A DNA stretch of 64,000 bases from Streptomyces tardus. GTDB taxonomy: Bacteria; Actinomycetota; Actinomycetes; Streptomycetales; Streptomycetaceae. Positions 17,909-29,573 of this stretch are shown piece by piece (within the stretch, counting starts at the first letter, position 1; each line of letters begins with the position of its first letter). Made by a program: the position numbers and the translations under genes. The notes beneath the pieces are model-generated. The model made no database searches. It was given only the letters and a program-made list of their open reading frames with translations, and was not told the origin of the DNA. The stretch is taken from positions 2,017,068-2,081,067 of the forward strand of contig NZ_JAELVF020000001.1 of assembly GCF_018101125.2 (NCBI RefSeq), written 5' to 3'.

Positions 17909-19239
17909 GCGACTTCCTCCCGCGTGGCCGGTGCGCCGTGGGTGGCGATCCGTACCCGGCCGGGAACGTGGCGGTCGAGCGTCACGACCTCGATCTCCGC
18001 CGTACCGGTCTCGGGCAGATCCAGACTCAGCCGGTCACCGATCGTCGGGAAGCGGCCGAGCCGGTCGATGACGAGCCCGGCGACGGTGTCGTAGTCCTCG
18101 TCCTCGGGCAGTACGACGCCGGTGGCCTCGGCCACCTCGTCGAGCCTGCGGTGGGCGTCCACCAGCCAGCGGTCGCCCAGCGCGACCGCGACCTCGACGA
18201 CCCGGTCGGACTCGTCGTTGATCTCGCCCACCAGCTCCTCGGCGATGTCCTCGAAGGTGATGATGCCGGCGAGTCCGCCGTGCTCGTCCAGCACGACCGC
18301 GAACTCGTCGCCCTGCTCCTCCAGTTGGCGCACCGCGTCGGGCAGCGGCAGGGTCTCCGGCAGCAGCAGCGCCGGCCTGGCCAGCTCGCCCGCGGTGACC
18401 TCGGCGATCCGGTCGGCGTCCACGCGCATCAGCTCCCGTACGCCGATCAACCCGACGATGTCGTCGGGCCGTTCGCCGTGCACGGGGTAGGTGGAGTGGC
18501 CGTAGCGGGCGATCAGCTCCACCGCGTCCGCGGCCGGTGCGGCGGCGGCCAGGTAGGCGACGTCCACCCGCGGCACCATCGTCTCGCCGACGGTGCGCTC
18601 GCCGAACTCGAGTACGTGGTCGATGAGTTCGGCGGTGTGCTGGGGAAGGTGGCCGTGCTCGTGGGAGGTGTCCACGAGGTGGCCGAGCTCTTCCAGGGTG
18701 GCGCCGTGGTGCAGCTCCTCGACCGGCTCGATGCCCACTCTGCGCAGGATTCTGTTGGCCGAGTTGTCGAAGATGCGGATGAGCGGCCCGGCGACCTTGA
18801 GGTACGCCAGGGTGGAGGGTGCCAGCGACTTGGCGAGCCGTTCGGGGATCGCCAGTGCCAGGTTCTTCGGCGCGAGCTCGCCGAGCACCATCTGCAGCAC
18901 GGTGGCGGAGACGAAGGCGAGTGTCAGCGCTACGCCGCCCACCGCCGCGTCGGGCACACCGATTCCGGTGAGCATCGGGCGCAGCAGCTCCGCGAGCGCG
19001 GGCTCTGCGAGGAAGCCGACGATGAGGCCGGTGACCGTGATGCCGAGCTGTGCGCCGGAAAGCATGAAGGAAAGCCTGCCGAGCACCTTGAGGGCCCGCG
19101 CGGCGCGCTTGTCGCCCGCGTCGGCGTCACGCGCGAGCGCGACCCGGTCGGCGGCGACGTAAGCGAATTCCTGAGCAACGAAATAGCCGGTGCCCGCGGT
19201 GAGCACGACAACCGCGAGCAGACCCAGAACGGCGTTCAC
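17905..19239 (-). CDS. CNNM/HlyC-type membrane protein with CBS and CorC_HlyC domains
   Basis: 444 residues. DUF21 transmembrane domain (about 1-185; GYFVAQEFAYVAADR, LGELAPKNLALAIPE), CBS pair (about 205-335; MVPRVDVAYLA, GHSTYPVHG, EFAVVLDEHGGLAGIITFED) and a C-terminal CorC_HlyC domain (about 350-430; YDTVAGLVIDRLGRFPTIGD). This is the full-length form of the family. It is the first gene of a two-gene operon with its shorter paralogue. The expected role is divalent-cation homeostasis. Confidence 0.88.
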   Translation of the reverse strand: MNAVLGLLAVVVLTAGTGYFVAQEFAYVAADRVALARDADAGDKRAARALKVLGRLSFMLSGAQLGITVTGLIVGFLAEPALAELLRPMLTGIGVPDAAVGGVALTLAFVSATVLQMVLGELAPKNLALAIPERLAKSLAPSTLAYLKVAGPLIRIFDNSANRILRRVGIEPVEELHHGATLEELGHLVDTSHEHGHLPQHTAELIDHVLEFGERTVGETMVPRVDVAYLAAAAPAADAVELIARYGHSTYPVHGERPDDIVGLIGVRELMRVDADRIAEVTAGELARPALLLPETLPLPDAVRQLEEQGDEFAVVLDEHGGLAGIITFEDIAEELVGEINDESDRVVEVAVALGDRWLVDAHRRLDEVAEATGVVLPEDEDYDTVAGLVIDRLGRFPTIGDRLSLDLPETGTAEIEVVTLDRHVPGRVRIATHGAPATREEVA

Positions 19240-19817
19240 CGCTCACCACCCGGAACGCCCGAAGGGCCGGCGCTGCGACGGGGGAGCGGCGAGGACGTCT
19301 GCCGGAGTCCGTGCCACCCCCGATCCGCGAGCCGCGTTCCGCGGTGTCCGAGTGGACCGTCCGGAAGCTTCGGGAGAGGTGTGGCACGGCTGATACTGGG
19401 AGGTTCGCCCATGATGGGTCTGGAACTCCTTTCGAACGCGGATGCACCCACTGTGGTGCTCCTGGTGAAAAGCATCGTAAAGGAGCAGCAAAGACTTCGG
19501 CAGAGCTCACGGGTGTTGTCTGCGCGATTGCGATCACCCTCCGCATTGTGTTGTTCACTGTCACAACATGCAGGTCAACTACTTGATTAGGGGACTCCCG
19601 CAGATCGTTGCGCTATTGGTACTGTCAGCTCGCCGTACTCAGCCTCGCGCCATTCGCGAGGGGACGGGCGGACCTCTGGCATCGGTTTGTCGGGCTCATC
19701 CCCGTGACCCCGACGACCCCGCGCGTACGCCGACAGCCCACTTGCGGCTGCCGTACGCACGCGCCAGTGCAGGCAGCAGGCGACAGGTGCCCCTGGCGGG
19801 GCTGGAGGTGCACAGGC
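19240..19817. other. Intergenic region between divergent CNNM and LCP genes
   Basis: 578 nt with an AT-richer centre (about 19440-19640) where promoters for both directions are expected. No convincing gene; open frames are Arg-rich. GTTGT...ACAAC (about 19551-19568) is a short inverted repeat. Confidence 0.4.
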
Positions 19818-21350
19818 ATGAGCGCGGGTGGAATAAGCGAAGGTCCGCGGCCGGGCCGTGGCCGCCGCCGAGCGCCCCGCCGTGCGGAGAGCGGCCAGCG
19901 CAGGGCGGCCCGACCGGAGTCCGGTGCGGGCGGTGCCGCGGGCGGTGCCGACGATGCGGGCGGCAGGGGCCGCGCCGCGGCCGGTTCGCGCCGCGGACGC
20001 CGGGCGCAGCAGACCCGCCTCACCCGCCGCGGCCGGATCGTCGCCTGGACGTGCGCCGTCCTCGCCGTGCTGGTGGTCGTCGGCGGCGGCGCCGCGACCT
20101 GGATCTACCAGAAGCTCGACGGCAACATCAACGAGGCCGACATCGACGGCCGCCTCGGTGACAACCGCCCCGTCTCCCTCAGCCCCGGCGCCAAGAACAT
20201 CCTCGTCGTCGGCTCCGACAGCCGCGACGGCACGGACGGCAAGTACGGCAAGGGCTTCGAGACCATGCAGTCGGACACCCTGATGGTCGTCCACATCTCC
20301 GCGGACCGCGACTGGGCCAGCGTCGTCTCGCTCCCCCGCGACTCCTGGGTCGAGATCCCCAGCTGTGACAAGGGCAACGGCAACGACTCCAAGAGCCACC
20401 ACTCGAAGATCAACGAGTCCTTCGCGATCGGCGGCATGGACGGCGACATCGCCGGCGCCGCCGCCTGCACCATCCGCACGGTCGAGCACAACACCGGGCT
20501 GCGGATGGACCACTTCATGTCGATGGACTTCCAGGGCTTCAAGGGCATGGTCGACGCGCTCGACGGCGTCGAGGTCTGCCCCGAGGAGCCGATCGACGAC
20601 AAGAAGGCCCACCTCAAGCTCCCCGCGGGCTGCCAGAACATCAAGGGCGAGGACGCGCTCGGCTACGTCCGCGCCCGCTACAGCGTCGGCGACGGCAGCG
20701 ACACCTCCCGTATCGGCCGCCAGCAGGAGTTCATGGATGCGCTCGCCGCGAAGGCGAAGTCCAAGCTCACCAACGGCAAGGCGATGTACAGCTTCATGGA
20801 GGCGTTCACCGGCTCGCTGACCACCGACCCGAAGCTGGCCGGCGTCCGGCCGCTCTACGACCTGGCCCGCGAGGTCCAGGGCATCCCGACCAAGCGGCTC
20901 ACCTTCCTGACCGTGCCCAACTACCCGCGCGAGCGGGACGTCCCCACCGACAGGGCGAACGTCGTCTGGCAGTACCCGCAGGCCGAGACGCTCTTCACCT
21001 CGCTCGCCAAGGACAAGCCGATCAGCAAGAAGAAGCTGGAGCAGAGCGCCGAGGAGACCGCGGCCCTCACGCCCTCCCAGATCCGGGTGAACGTGCTCAA
21101 CGGCACCGACACGGCCGGGAAGGCGGCAGAGGTCGCCGAGCAGCTGCGCGCGGCAGGCTTCCAGGTCGCCACGACGGGCAACGCCCCCACCCCGACCGAC
21201 CGGACCACGATCAGCTACCCGCAGGGGCTGCGCTCCCACGCCAGCGTGCTGAGCGGCCGAGTGCCGGGCTCGGACACCAAGGCCGGCGGCGGTGTGCCGG
21301 GCGGGCTGACGCTCACCATCGGCGACGACTTCCGCGGCCTGCGCTCCTGA
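19818..21350 (+). CDS. LCP (LytR-CpsA-Psr) family cell-wall glycopolymer ligase
   Basis: 510 residues from ATG 19818 with GGAGG 9 nt upstream. An Arg/Gly/Ala-rich cytoplasmic tail (1-73) and one transmembrane helix (about 75-98) precede the extracytoplasmic LCP domain. That domain has NILVVGSDSRDG, SDTLMVVHIS, SLPRDSWVEIPSC, KINESFAIGG and ALGYVRARY, including the Asp/Arg residues that bind pyrophosphate and Mg. A LytR_C domain (about 415-500; IRVNVLNGTDTAGKA) closes it. LCP enzymes transfer teichoic-acid or other polymers to peptidoglycan. Confidence 0.92.
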   Translation: MSAGGISEGPRPGRGRRRAPRRAESGQRRAARPESGAGGAAGGADDAGGRGRAAAGSRRGRRAQQTRLTRRGRIVAWTCAVLAVLVVVGGGAATWIYQKLDGNINEADIDGRLGDNRPVSLSPGAKNILVVGSDSRDGTDGKYGKGFETMQSDTLMVVHISADRDWASVVSLPRDSWVEIPSCDKGNGNDSKSHHSKINESFAIGGMDGDIAGAAACTIRTVEHNTGLRMDHFMSMDFQGFKGMVDALDGVEVCPEEPIDDKKAHLKLPAGCQNIKGEDALGYVRARYSVGDGSDTSRIGRQQEFMDALAAKAKSKLTNGKAMYSFMEAFTGSLTTDPKLAGVRPLYDLAREVQGIPTKRLTFLTVPNYPRERDVPTDRANVVWQYPQAETLFTSLAKDKPISKKKLEQSAEETAALTPSQIRVNVLNGTDTAGKAAEVAEQLRAAGFQVATTGNAPTPTDRTTISYPQGLRSHASVLSGRVPGSDTKAGGGVPGGLTLTIGDDFRGLRS

Positions 21351-21520
21351 CACCGGGCGTCGCGGCCCTCACGGTTCGTACGGGGCGAGCGGCCCGCGTC
21401 GAGCGGTGGACGCACCGCGGGCGGTTGGCGCCGAGCGCGCGGGCGGTGCGGCGCCGGCGGTGCGGCGCCGGAGGTACGGTGCGGCGCCGGAGGTACGGCC
21501 CGGCCCGGCTCACGCCTCGC

Positions 21521-22123
21521 TCACGCTTCGCGGACGTCCGAGGTGGGTGAGGCGCTCGGGGCGGGCGAGGCGTCCAGTGCCCGCCGGTACTGCTCCGCCT
21601 GGTACTCGCTGAGGTAGGGCGAGAGGCGCAGCAGCACACCGCGCAGCACGTAGGCCCGCTCGGAGCGGGTCGGGATGCCCTCCGCGTCGCGCTGGAGCTG
21701 CTGGGCGCGGGTGCGTGCCTCGCGCGGACTGTCGAACACCTCGATGACCCCGCCCAGCGCGACGCTGCCCGGGTCGTTGTCGACGACCAGGCCGCCGTCC
21801 ACCCGGCCGTCCTCGAAGCTCAACTTGCTGCGGTAGCCGTCCTGTTCGCCCAGCAGATGGTCCGGGTCGGTCTCCGGACGGTGCAGTATCGGCTGCTCGA
21901 TCGGGAGGCCGGCCTGCTCGATCCGTGTGAGCACCTCCCGGGCCTCACCGGTGACCGCGCGCGACGTGCCGCCCGCGCCGTCCGGACCGCCGTCGGCGTC
22001 GTCCGTCGACAGCACCCCGAACGTCACCGCCGCGGCGATCACGGCGAGTGCCACCCCGCAGGCGACGGACGCGACTCTGCCAGGACGTTGCACACCCCTC
22101 ACACCTTCACGGATCGACTTCAC
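21521..22123 (-). CDS. Membrane-anchored or secreted protein of unknown function
   Basis: 200 residues from GTG 22123. A short basic N-terminus and one hydrophobic helix (about 19-39, VACGVALAVIAAAVTFGVL) act as signal anchor; Cys22 is not in a clear lipobox. The outside part looks folded, with helices and strands (DGRVDGGLVVDNDPGSVALGGVIEVF) and a regular helical segment SPREARTRAQQLQRDAEG. I do not recognise the family. The C-terminal tail is Pro/Ser/Ala-rich. Confidence 0.65.
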   Translation of the reverse strand: MKSIREGVRGVQRPGRVASVACGVALAVIAAAVTFGVLSTDDADGGPDGAGGTSRAVTGEAREVLTRIEQAGLPIEQPILHRPETDPDHLLGEQDGYRSKLSFEDGRVDGGLVVDNDPGSVALGGVIEVFDSPREARTRAQQLQRDAEGIPTRSERAYVLRGVLLRLSPYLSEYQAEQYRRALDASPAPSASPTSDVREA

Positions 22124-22198
22124 GACACGGCCACACTCTGCACCGGGCAGAGTACGCCGAGCCGCGCGGAACCGTGTCCCCCGGTACGTCCCGAGGAG

Positions 22199-22612
22199 CT
22201 ACCGGGCGACGGGGCCGGCTGCGGGCGGGTGAGGTACGACGACGATCTGGTGCGCGTCCTCGTACACGATCCGTCCGGGGTCGACCGAGGAGAGCCGCTC
22301 CCACGGCACGGCGTGCGCGGCGAGGATGTCGAGGTACCCGTCGACCCGGGCGATGAGTTCGCGCGAGGTGTTCCTGAACCAGGCGACCGCTCCGGGGTTG
22401 ACCGCACGGTCGTAGACAGTGGTGTCCACGTGGCTGGGGTTGGTGTACGCGGCGTCGTACCAGGCGTTGTTGGTGCGCCTGAAGTGCTCCTGCTCCGCGG
22501 TGAGCCTGCCCTCCCGGGACAGCCCGTTCACCAGGACGAAGATGCCGAGGCGATGGCCGGCCGGATGCGGCTCCACCCCCTGGAAGCGTACGAAGTGGAC
22601 CGACTGCGCCAT
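22199..22612 (-). CDS. Hypothetical protein (137 aa)
   Basis: ATG 22612 has GGAGGG 7 nt upstream. A start at 22765 would add a Pro/His-rich stretch without support. The protein is compact and folded-looking: SVHFVRFQGVEPHPAGHRLG, then a helix of aromatic and Asn residues (HFRRTNNAWYDAAYTNPS), then VYEDAHQIVVVPHP. It has no signal peptide or membrane segment. I do not recognise the family. Confidence 0.65.
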   Translation of the reverse strand: MAQSVHFVRFQGVEPHPAGHRLGIFVLVNGLSREGRLTAEQEHFRRTNNAWYDAAYTNPSHVDTTVYDRAVNPGAVAWFRNTSRELIARVDGYLDILAAHAVPWERLSSVDPGRIVYEDAHQIVVVPHPPAAGPVAR

Positions 22613-23061
22613 CTCTTGCCCTCCGGGTGCGGGATACGGGTGCGCGGGGGGCCGCACCGTGCGCACCATCCCTTGAGACGGGGCGTGTGGAGCGGTTCCG
22701 CGTCCGCCGATGATTCGACCATGACCGGCAGGAACAGCCATACCCACCTGCGCCGTCGGCTCCACGTCGACCTCGGGCGCACGCGCTCCGCGGGGTGTCC
22801 CGAGCGCTGAGGCGCTCCGCCCGGCACCGCGCAGACGGCGCGCTCCGGGCGTTCAACTCCCCCTGCCCGCAAGCTCGTTTTCCCCCTCCGGACCTCTCCC
22901 GGGGCACGTACGGCGGCGGCGCGCAGGTACGGCAGGCGCGCGCCAGCAGTACGCGCACACCCGCGCACACGACGGCGGGCCCGCACCCCTTGCTCGGGGT
23001 GCGGGCCCGCCGGACGCGTCAGACGCGTGCTGTGCACGTGGCCTCGGGGGCCTCAGGCACT
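22613..23061. other. Intergenic region with a terminator
   Basis: No gene seen. It contains the 22974-23011 terminator, and upstream sequence of the 137-aa gene about 22620-22770. Confidence 0.5.
22974..23011 (-). terminator. Terminator of the cold-shock gene
   Basis: A 16-bp perfect GC-rich stem (22974-22989 with 22996-23011) and 6-nt loop, 50 nt past the stop codon of the cold-shock gene. Confidence 0.75.
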
Positions 23062-23265
23062 TCAGGCGATGGTGATGTTCTCCGCCTGCGGGCCCTTCGG
23101 GCCCTGCGTGACGTCGAAGTTCACGGTCTGGCCCTCGAACAGCTCACGGAAGCCCTGAGCAGCAATGTTCGAGTAGTGCGCGAAGACGTCGGGGCCGCCG
23201 CCGTCCTGCGCGATGAAGCCGAAGCCCTTTTCCGAGTTGAACCACTTCACGGTACCGGTAGCCAT
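23062..23265 (-). CDS. CspA-family cold-shock protein
   Basis: 67 residues, the usual family length, from ATG 23265 with GGAGGAGA 8 nt upstream. RNP1 (KGFGFI) and RNP2 (VFAHYS) are intact, as are [12 protein letters not shown] and GPQAENI. It is a single OB-fold RNA/DNA-binding protein acting as an RNA chaperone. The 155 nt upstream is less GC-rich and is probably a long 5' leader, as common for this family. A monocistronic gene with its own terminator. Confidence 0.95.
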   Translation of the reverse strand: MATGTVKWFNSEKGFGFIAQDGGGPDVFAHYSNIAAQGFRELFEGQTVNFDVTQGPKGPQAENITIA

Positions 23266-23539
23266 AATGATCTCCTCCATACGGGGAAATTGCGGAGTCC
23301 GCACCCTGCGAACTCCCTGTTGCCGCAAGCCCCATCCGGGGAGACCCGGAAAAACAGATACGCCCGACGGTCACATCCCATCGGGCGCACATCACGTTCA
23401 TGAGTACCACACTGCAACTGCCGCCAAAGGTAACACAGCACCAACCACCGACCCAGCGAATCCTCCACGTACGGCACGTGATTCATCACTGGTTGTCACC
23501 ATCGCGCCCGGCGGGCCCGGCAGTGCCGCTCCGACGGGC

Positions 23540-23986
23540 TCAGGAGGCGTGCAGCAGGGCGTCGGCGCGCCACTTGAGGATCTTGTCGAAGCTGACCACC
23601 GCGCCGTCACCGGGCTGGTTGCCGAACCGCGCGTGATCGCAGAGCGTCTCGATGAGGTGCATGCCCCGGCCGCACTCCAGCTCCAACGGCGGCGGCGGGC
23701 CCGGGAGCTCGCGCCGCCGGCGCAGCGGGAAGCCGGGGCCGTGGTCGGTGACCTCGATCCGGCACATGTCCCCGTCGAGGAAGGCCGTCACCCGGTAATG
23801 GTCCGAGTGGCCGGGCTCACCCCCGTGCTCGACCGCGTTGGCGCACGCCTCGGAGAGGGCGAGGGAGAGATCGTGGGCGATTTCGTCCTCCACCCCCGCG
23901 GTCTCCATCGCGCCGAGCAGCAGACGCCGGGCGAGCGGAACGCTCGCCGCCTCGCGCCGCAGGTGCAGCGACCACCAGATGCTCAT
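23540..23986 (-). CDS. HATPase ATP-binding protein (anti-sigma-factor-like)
   Basis: 148 residues from ATG 23986 with GGAG upstream. A single HATPase_c domain: SLALSEACANAVEHG (N-box), IEVTDHGPGFP (G1) and GRGMHLIETL (G2). This is the RsbW/SpoIIAB-like family. No sigma or anti-anti-sigma gene is adjacent. Confidence 0.85.
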   Translation of the reverse strand: MSIWWSLHLRREAASVPLARRLLLGAMETAGVEDEIAHDLSLALSEACANAVEHGGEPGHSDHYRVTAFLDGDMCRIEVTDHGPGFPLRRRRELPGPPPPLELECGRGMHLIETLCDHARFGNQPGDGAVVSFDKILKWRADALLHAS

Positions 23987-24304
23987 ACTCCAGCCCCCAG
24001 GCTGCGGCTGGACGAACAGAGGCTCGACATATCGTTACGTATTGCCCCGGTTGTCCCGGTGTAAGCGTGCCGCCGCCGCCGAAGCGCCCGGATGGCGGAT
24101 GCGGTGGTCGCCGACTCGGTGTAGGCCCGCCCCAGCGGCCCTGATGAGGAGGACCGGCCCGGGGTGCGTCCGAGGAGAAGGAGAAGGGGAACAGCGGCCC
24201 GGGGGCGGTCAGACCCGGTGCGGTCCGGTGCGGGGCGGTTCAGGTCCGTGCGGGGCGGGCCCGGTGCGGGCGGTCCTGGCGGTGGTGAGAAGATGGGAGC
24301 CGCC
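23987..24304. other. Intergenic region between divergent genes
   Basis: About 320 nt. The part near 24025-24055 (containing ATATCGTTACGTATTG) is AT-rich for this genome and may hold the promoter of the HATPase gene. No gene seen. Confidence 0.4.
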
Positions 24305-25132
24305 ATGAACCTGCCCGTGGTGCGCGCCGGCGCCGATCTGCGACTGCTGAGGGCCGCGGTCTTCACCGCGGCCTGTGTGGCGTTGTCGGCCGCGGCGCAC
24401 ACCGTCGGCGGCGGCACCCCGGTACCGCTGTGGACGCTGGGGCTGGCCGCGCTGCTGACCTTCACTGTCGCCGCACCGCTGGCCGGCCGCGAACGCGCGC
24501 TTCCCGGCATCGCCGCCGGGCTCGCGCTCGGACAGCTGGCCCTGCACGGCCTCTTCGCCGCCGGCCAGACGCTGTCGGTACGGGCGACGGGTGGAGCCGG
24601 CGACGACCGGCGGATCATCGAGCTGGCGCGGGCACTGTTGTGCAACGACCAGCTCGCCGGATCACTGACCGTCGCCCACGCCCGCCGCTCGCTGAGCGAA
24701 GCGGGCCTGGGTCACCTCGCCGAGAGCGCCTCGCACGGAGCGCACGCCTCGCACGGGTCGGCCGATCCGGCCGTCTCCGACGTCGCGGCGCCTGCCCTGA
24801 ACGCCGCGTTCGCCACCGCGACCAGCCCGATGCTGCTCGCCCACCTGGCCGCCGCGGTGGTCACCGGTGTGCTGCTGCGGCGCGGCGAGGCGGCGCTGTG
24901 GCGGCTGGTACGGCTGTCGGTGCTCGCCGTCGACGAGCTGCTGCTGCGAGCGCTGCGGGACGTGCTGCACTGGCTGCGTGCGCTCGGCGCCGGGCTCGCG
25001 AAAGGCTGCCGACCGGTACGCCCGGCGCCGCCCGCCGGGGCGCCCGTACCGGTGGAGGCGGAGGCGCTGCGGCATTCGGTGAGCCGTCGCGGACCGCCGT
25101 CGGACGCGGAGGACTTCGCCCTCACGGCCTGA
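24305..25132 (+). CDS. Multi-pass membrane protein of unknown function
   Basis: 275 residues. ATG 24305 has GGGAG 5 nt upstream; ATG 24293 is in frame and also possible. Three hydrophobic segments near the N-terminus (LRAAVFTAACVALSAAAHTV, WTLGLAALLTFTVAAPL, GIAAGLALGQLALHGLF) and one or two later (MLLAHLAAAVVTGVLL and following) suggest four to five membrane spans. Between them is a His/Ser/Asp-containing loop (HGAHASHGSADP) that could bind metal. It lies next to the copper block and may belong to it. That is inference. Confidence 0.7.
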   Translation: MNLPVVRAGADLRLLRAAVFTAACVALSAAAHTVGGGTPVPLWTLGLAALLTFTVAAPLAGRERALPGIAAGLALGQLALHGLFAAGQTLSVRATGGAGDDRRIIELARALLCNDQLAGSLTVAHARRSLSEAGLGHLAESASHGAHASHGSADPAVSDVAAPALNAAFATATSPMLLAHLAAAVVTGVLLRRGEAALWRLVRLSVLAVDELLLRALRDVLHWLRALGAGLAKGCRPVRPAPPAGAPVPVEAEALRHSVSRRGPPSDAEDFALTA

Positions 25133-25271
25133 GCGCACGTGCCCCGTACGTACGGGGGTGCCGGCGGGCCGTGCTCCGACCGTCCGTTCGCGCCTCCGCA
25201 CGTCGTGCGCCGCCTTCGCGGCGCCGCGACCCGTGCGCGGCAACCGAGACCACGAAGGCACACGACCACAG

Positions 25272-26009
25272 ATGAACACCACTGTCCGACGCATCGCCGC
25301 AGTCGGCGGCGTCACCGCCGTCGCCGTACTGGCCCTGGGCACACCGGCGTTGGCGCATGTCAGCGTCGATCCGGCCGAGGTACCCGGCGGCGGCTACGCC
25401 ACCCTCAACTTCAAGGTCCCCAACGAGAGGGACAACGCCTCCACCGTGAAGCTGGAGATCACCCTGCCGACCGACCATCCGATGGCGTCGGTCATGCCCG
25501 AGCCGGTGCCGGGTTGGAAGATCGAGGTGGAGACCGGAAAGCTCGACAAGCCGATCGAGTCGCACGGCAACCGGATCGAAGAGGCGCCGACCAGGATCAC
25601 CTGGTCCGGCGGCGAGATCGAGCCCGGCACCTTCCAGCGCTTCCCTGTCTCGGTCGGCCAACTGCCCGACGACACCGACCGGATCGCGTTCAAGGCGCTC
25701 CAGACGTACGACAACAAGGAGGTCGTGCGCTGGATCGAGGTGCCCGAGGGCGACCGGGAGCCGGAGTTCCCGGCGCCGGTCCTCGCCCTCGGCAAGGCCG
25801 CGGACGACGGGCACGGCGGCTCCGCCGACTCGGACGGCAAGGCCGGCCGGGAGAGCGCCGCGGAGCAGGACGGTACGGACTCGGCGCAGGAGAGCACCTC
25901 GACGACGGACACCACCGCCCGGGTGCTGGGCGGCGTCGGTATCGCGCTGGGCGTCGCCGGCGTCGCGTACGGCGTCCTCGCCGGCCGCCGCCGGGACGCC
26001 ACGGGCTGA
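25272..26009 (+). CDS. YcnI-family copper-binding protein
   Basis: 245 residues. ATG 25272 gives a Sec signal peptide ending LGTPALA, so the mature protein starts with His29 (HVSVDP). An N-terminal His that binds Cu(II) is the hallmark of the YcnI (DUF1775) family. The beta-sandwich follows (PGGYATLNFKVPNERDN, VPGWKIEVETGKLDKP, TWSGGEIEPGTFQ). A charged linker and C-terminal transmembrane helix (RVLGGVGIALGVAGVAYGVL) anchor it to the membrane face. It heads the copper set that runs to the DyP peroxidase. Confidence 0.9.
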   Translation: MNTTVRRIAAVGGVTAVAVLALGTPALAHVSVDPAEVPGGGYATLNFKVPNERDNASTVKLEITLPTDHPMASVMPEPVPGWKIEVETGKLDKPIESHGNRIEEAPTRITWSGGEIEPGTFQRFPVSVGQLPDDTDRIAFKALQTYDNKEVVRWIEVPEGDREPEFPAPVLALGKAADDGHGGSADSDGKAGRESAAEQDGTDSAQESTSTTDTTARVLGGVGIALGVAGVAYGVLAGRRRDATG

Positions 26010-26244
26010 CCGCCGCACGCAGCACCGGCCACTCCCGTGCGCGGGGTCCGTCCCGTGCGCCGGCCCATCCCGTGTGCCGGCCCGTCCCGTGCGCGGGGTG
26101 CCTCGCACAGTGCGCGGGGGCGGGTTCGGTACGCGCGGGCCGGGTCCCGGAAGGCGGTCGTGCGCGCCGGTATCCATGGGAGAACCGGTGCCTCGCGCCG
26201 GGCCGCGCCCACACCACACGTCATCACCAGAGCAAGGAACCTCC

Positions 26245-26952
26245 ATGCAACGCACCACCGCCGCGCCACCTCGCGGCCGACGCCCACGCCGGGGCGTGTA
26301 CGCCGCGGCCCTCGCCGCCGCGCTCGCGCTCGGTCTCACCGCCTGCGGGGCCGACTCCGGCTCGGGGAAGGACTCGGGCGACAAGGGCGACGCCATCGTC
26401 GAGGGTTCGCAGGACAGCGGCACCAAGAGGGCCACCGTCCTGGACCGCCCGTTCGAGAAGCCCGACCTCGTGCTGACCGACACCGAGGGCGAGGAGTACG
26501 ACTTCATCGAGGAGACCAGGGGCAGGCCGACGCTGATCTACTTCGGCTACACCAACTGCCCGGACGTCTGCCCGCTGACGATGAGCAACATCGCCGTCGC
26601 CAGGAACGAGCTGCCGAAGAAGGACCAGGAGAAGCTCAGGGTCGTCTTCGTGACCACCGACCCCGACCGGGACACCCCCGAGGAGCTCGGCAAGTGGCTC
26701 AAGAGCGCCGCGCCCGGCTCGGTCGGGCTGACCGGTGACTTCGACACCATCCAGGCCGGCGCCCGCACGCTCGGCATCTCCGTCGAGCCCTCCACCAAGG
26801 ACAAGAAGGGCCAGATCGTCTCCAACCACGGCTCCCAGGTGCTGTTCTTCTCGCCGAAGGACGACAAGGCCCGGGTGCTCTACACCGACAAGGTGACCCA
26901 GGAGACGTACACCGAGGACCTGCCGAAGCTCGTCGAGGGAGAGACCCCGTGA
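26245..26952 (+). CDS. SCO1/SenC family copper chaperone lipoprotein
   Basis: 235 residues with a lipoprotein signal ending LTAC (Cys34). The thioredoxin-like SCO fold carries the copper ligands CPDVC (Cys105, Cys109) and His195 in VSNHGSQVLFF. It is known in the family for metallating the CuA site of cytochrome oxidase. The stop overlaps the next start (TGATG). Upstream, 235 nt separate it from ycnI, with GTGCGC repeats at 26030-26110. Confidence 0.93.
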   Translation: MQRTTAAPPRGRRPRRGVYAAALAAALALGLTACGADSGSGKDSGDKGDAIVEGSQDSGTKRATVLDRPFEKPDLVLTDTEGEEYDFIEETRGRPTLIYFGYTNCPDVCPLTMSNIAVARNELPKKDQEKLRVVFVTTDPDRDTPEELGKWLKSAAPGSVGLTGDFDTIQAGARTLGISVEPSTKDKKGQIVSNHGSQVLFFSPKDDKARVLYTDKVTQETYTEDLPKLVEGETP

Positions 26953-27443
26953 TGCGACGTACCGCACTTCCCGCCGCTCTCGCGCTCACCGCCGCGCTCG
27001 TCCTGGCCGGCTGCGGCTCCGAGGACTCGGACTCCGGTTCGGACTCGGGCAGTTCGGGCGCGGACTCGGCGCGAGCCGAGCTGACCGTCGCCGGCGCCTT
27101 CGTGCCGGAGCCGCTGAACGACAAGATGGCCGGCGGCTTCCTGACCGTGCAGAACAAGGGCGACGCGGACGACACCCTCGTCGGGGTCTCCAGCGACTTC
27201 TCCGACGACGTCCAGCTGCACGAGACCGTGGACAACAAGATGCGCGAGGTGGAGTCCTTCGAGGTGCCTGCCGGCGGCAGCCTCGAACTCAGCCGGGGCG
27301 GCGACCACCTGATGTTCATGGAACTCAAGCGAGAGGTGTCCGAGGGCGACCGGGTGGAGGTGGAGCTGGAGTTCGAGGACTCCGATCCGATCACCGTCGA
27401 GATGACGGTCGAGGCCAAGACCCACAACCCGCACGCGCATTGA
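26952..27443 (+). CDS. PCu(A)C-type copper chaperone lipoprotein
   Basis: 163 residues; ATG 26952 overlaps the SCO stop by one base, and the adjacent GTG 26949 is also possible (GAGGGAGAG upstream serves either). Lipobox LAGC (Cys21). The family motif is intact: His90, Met97, then 21 residues, His119-x-Met121. PCu(A)C delivers Cu(I) to cytochrome oxidase with SCO, so its coupling to the SCO gene makes sense. An acidic Ser/Asp linker (22-40) and a His-containing C-terminus (HNPHAH) are additional features. Confidence 0.92.
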   Translation: MRRTALPAALALTAALVLAGCGSEDSDSGSDSGSSGADSARAELTVAGAFVPEPLNDKMAGGFLTVQNKGDADDTLVGVSSDFSDDVQLHETVDNKMREVESFEVPAGGSLELSRGGDHLMFMELKREVSEGDRVEVELEFEDSDPITVEMTVEAKTHNPHAH

Positions 27444-27506
27444 GCACGGCCGGAGTGAACAGGCTCTGCCTGTCCGCGAGTTGACCGGCCGCAGAAGAGA
27501 GAAACG

Positions 27507-29564
<2,058 letters not shown>

Positions 29565-29573
29565 GGCACCACC

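Noticed and set aside
22795..23403. Plus-strand gene opposite the cold-shock gene
   Set aside because: Overlaps a clear cspA-type gene and its terminator; composition is that of antisense.
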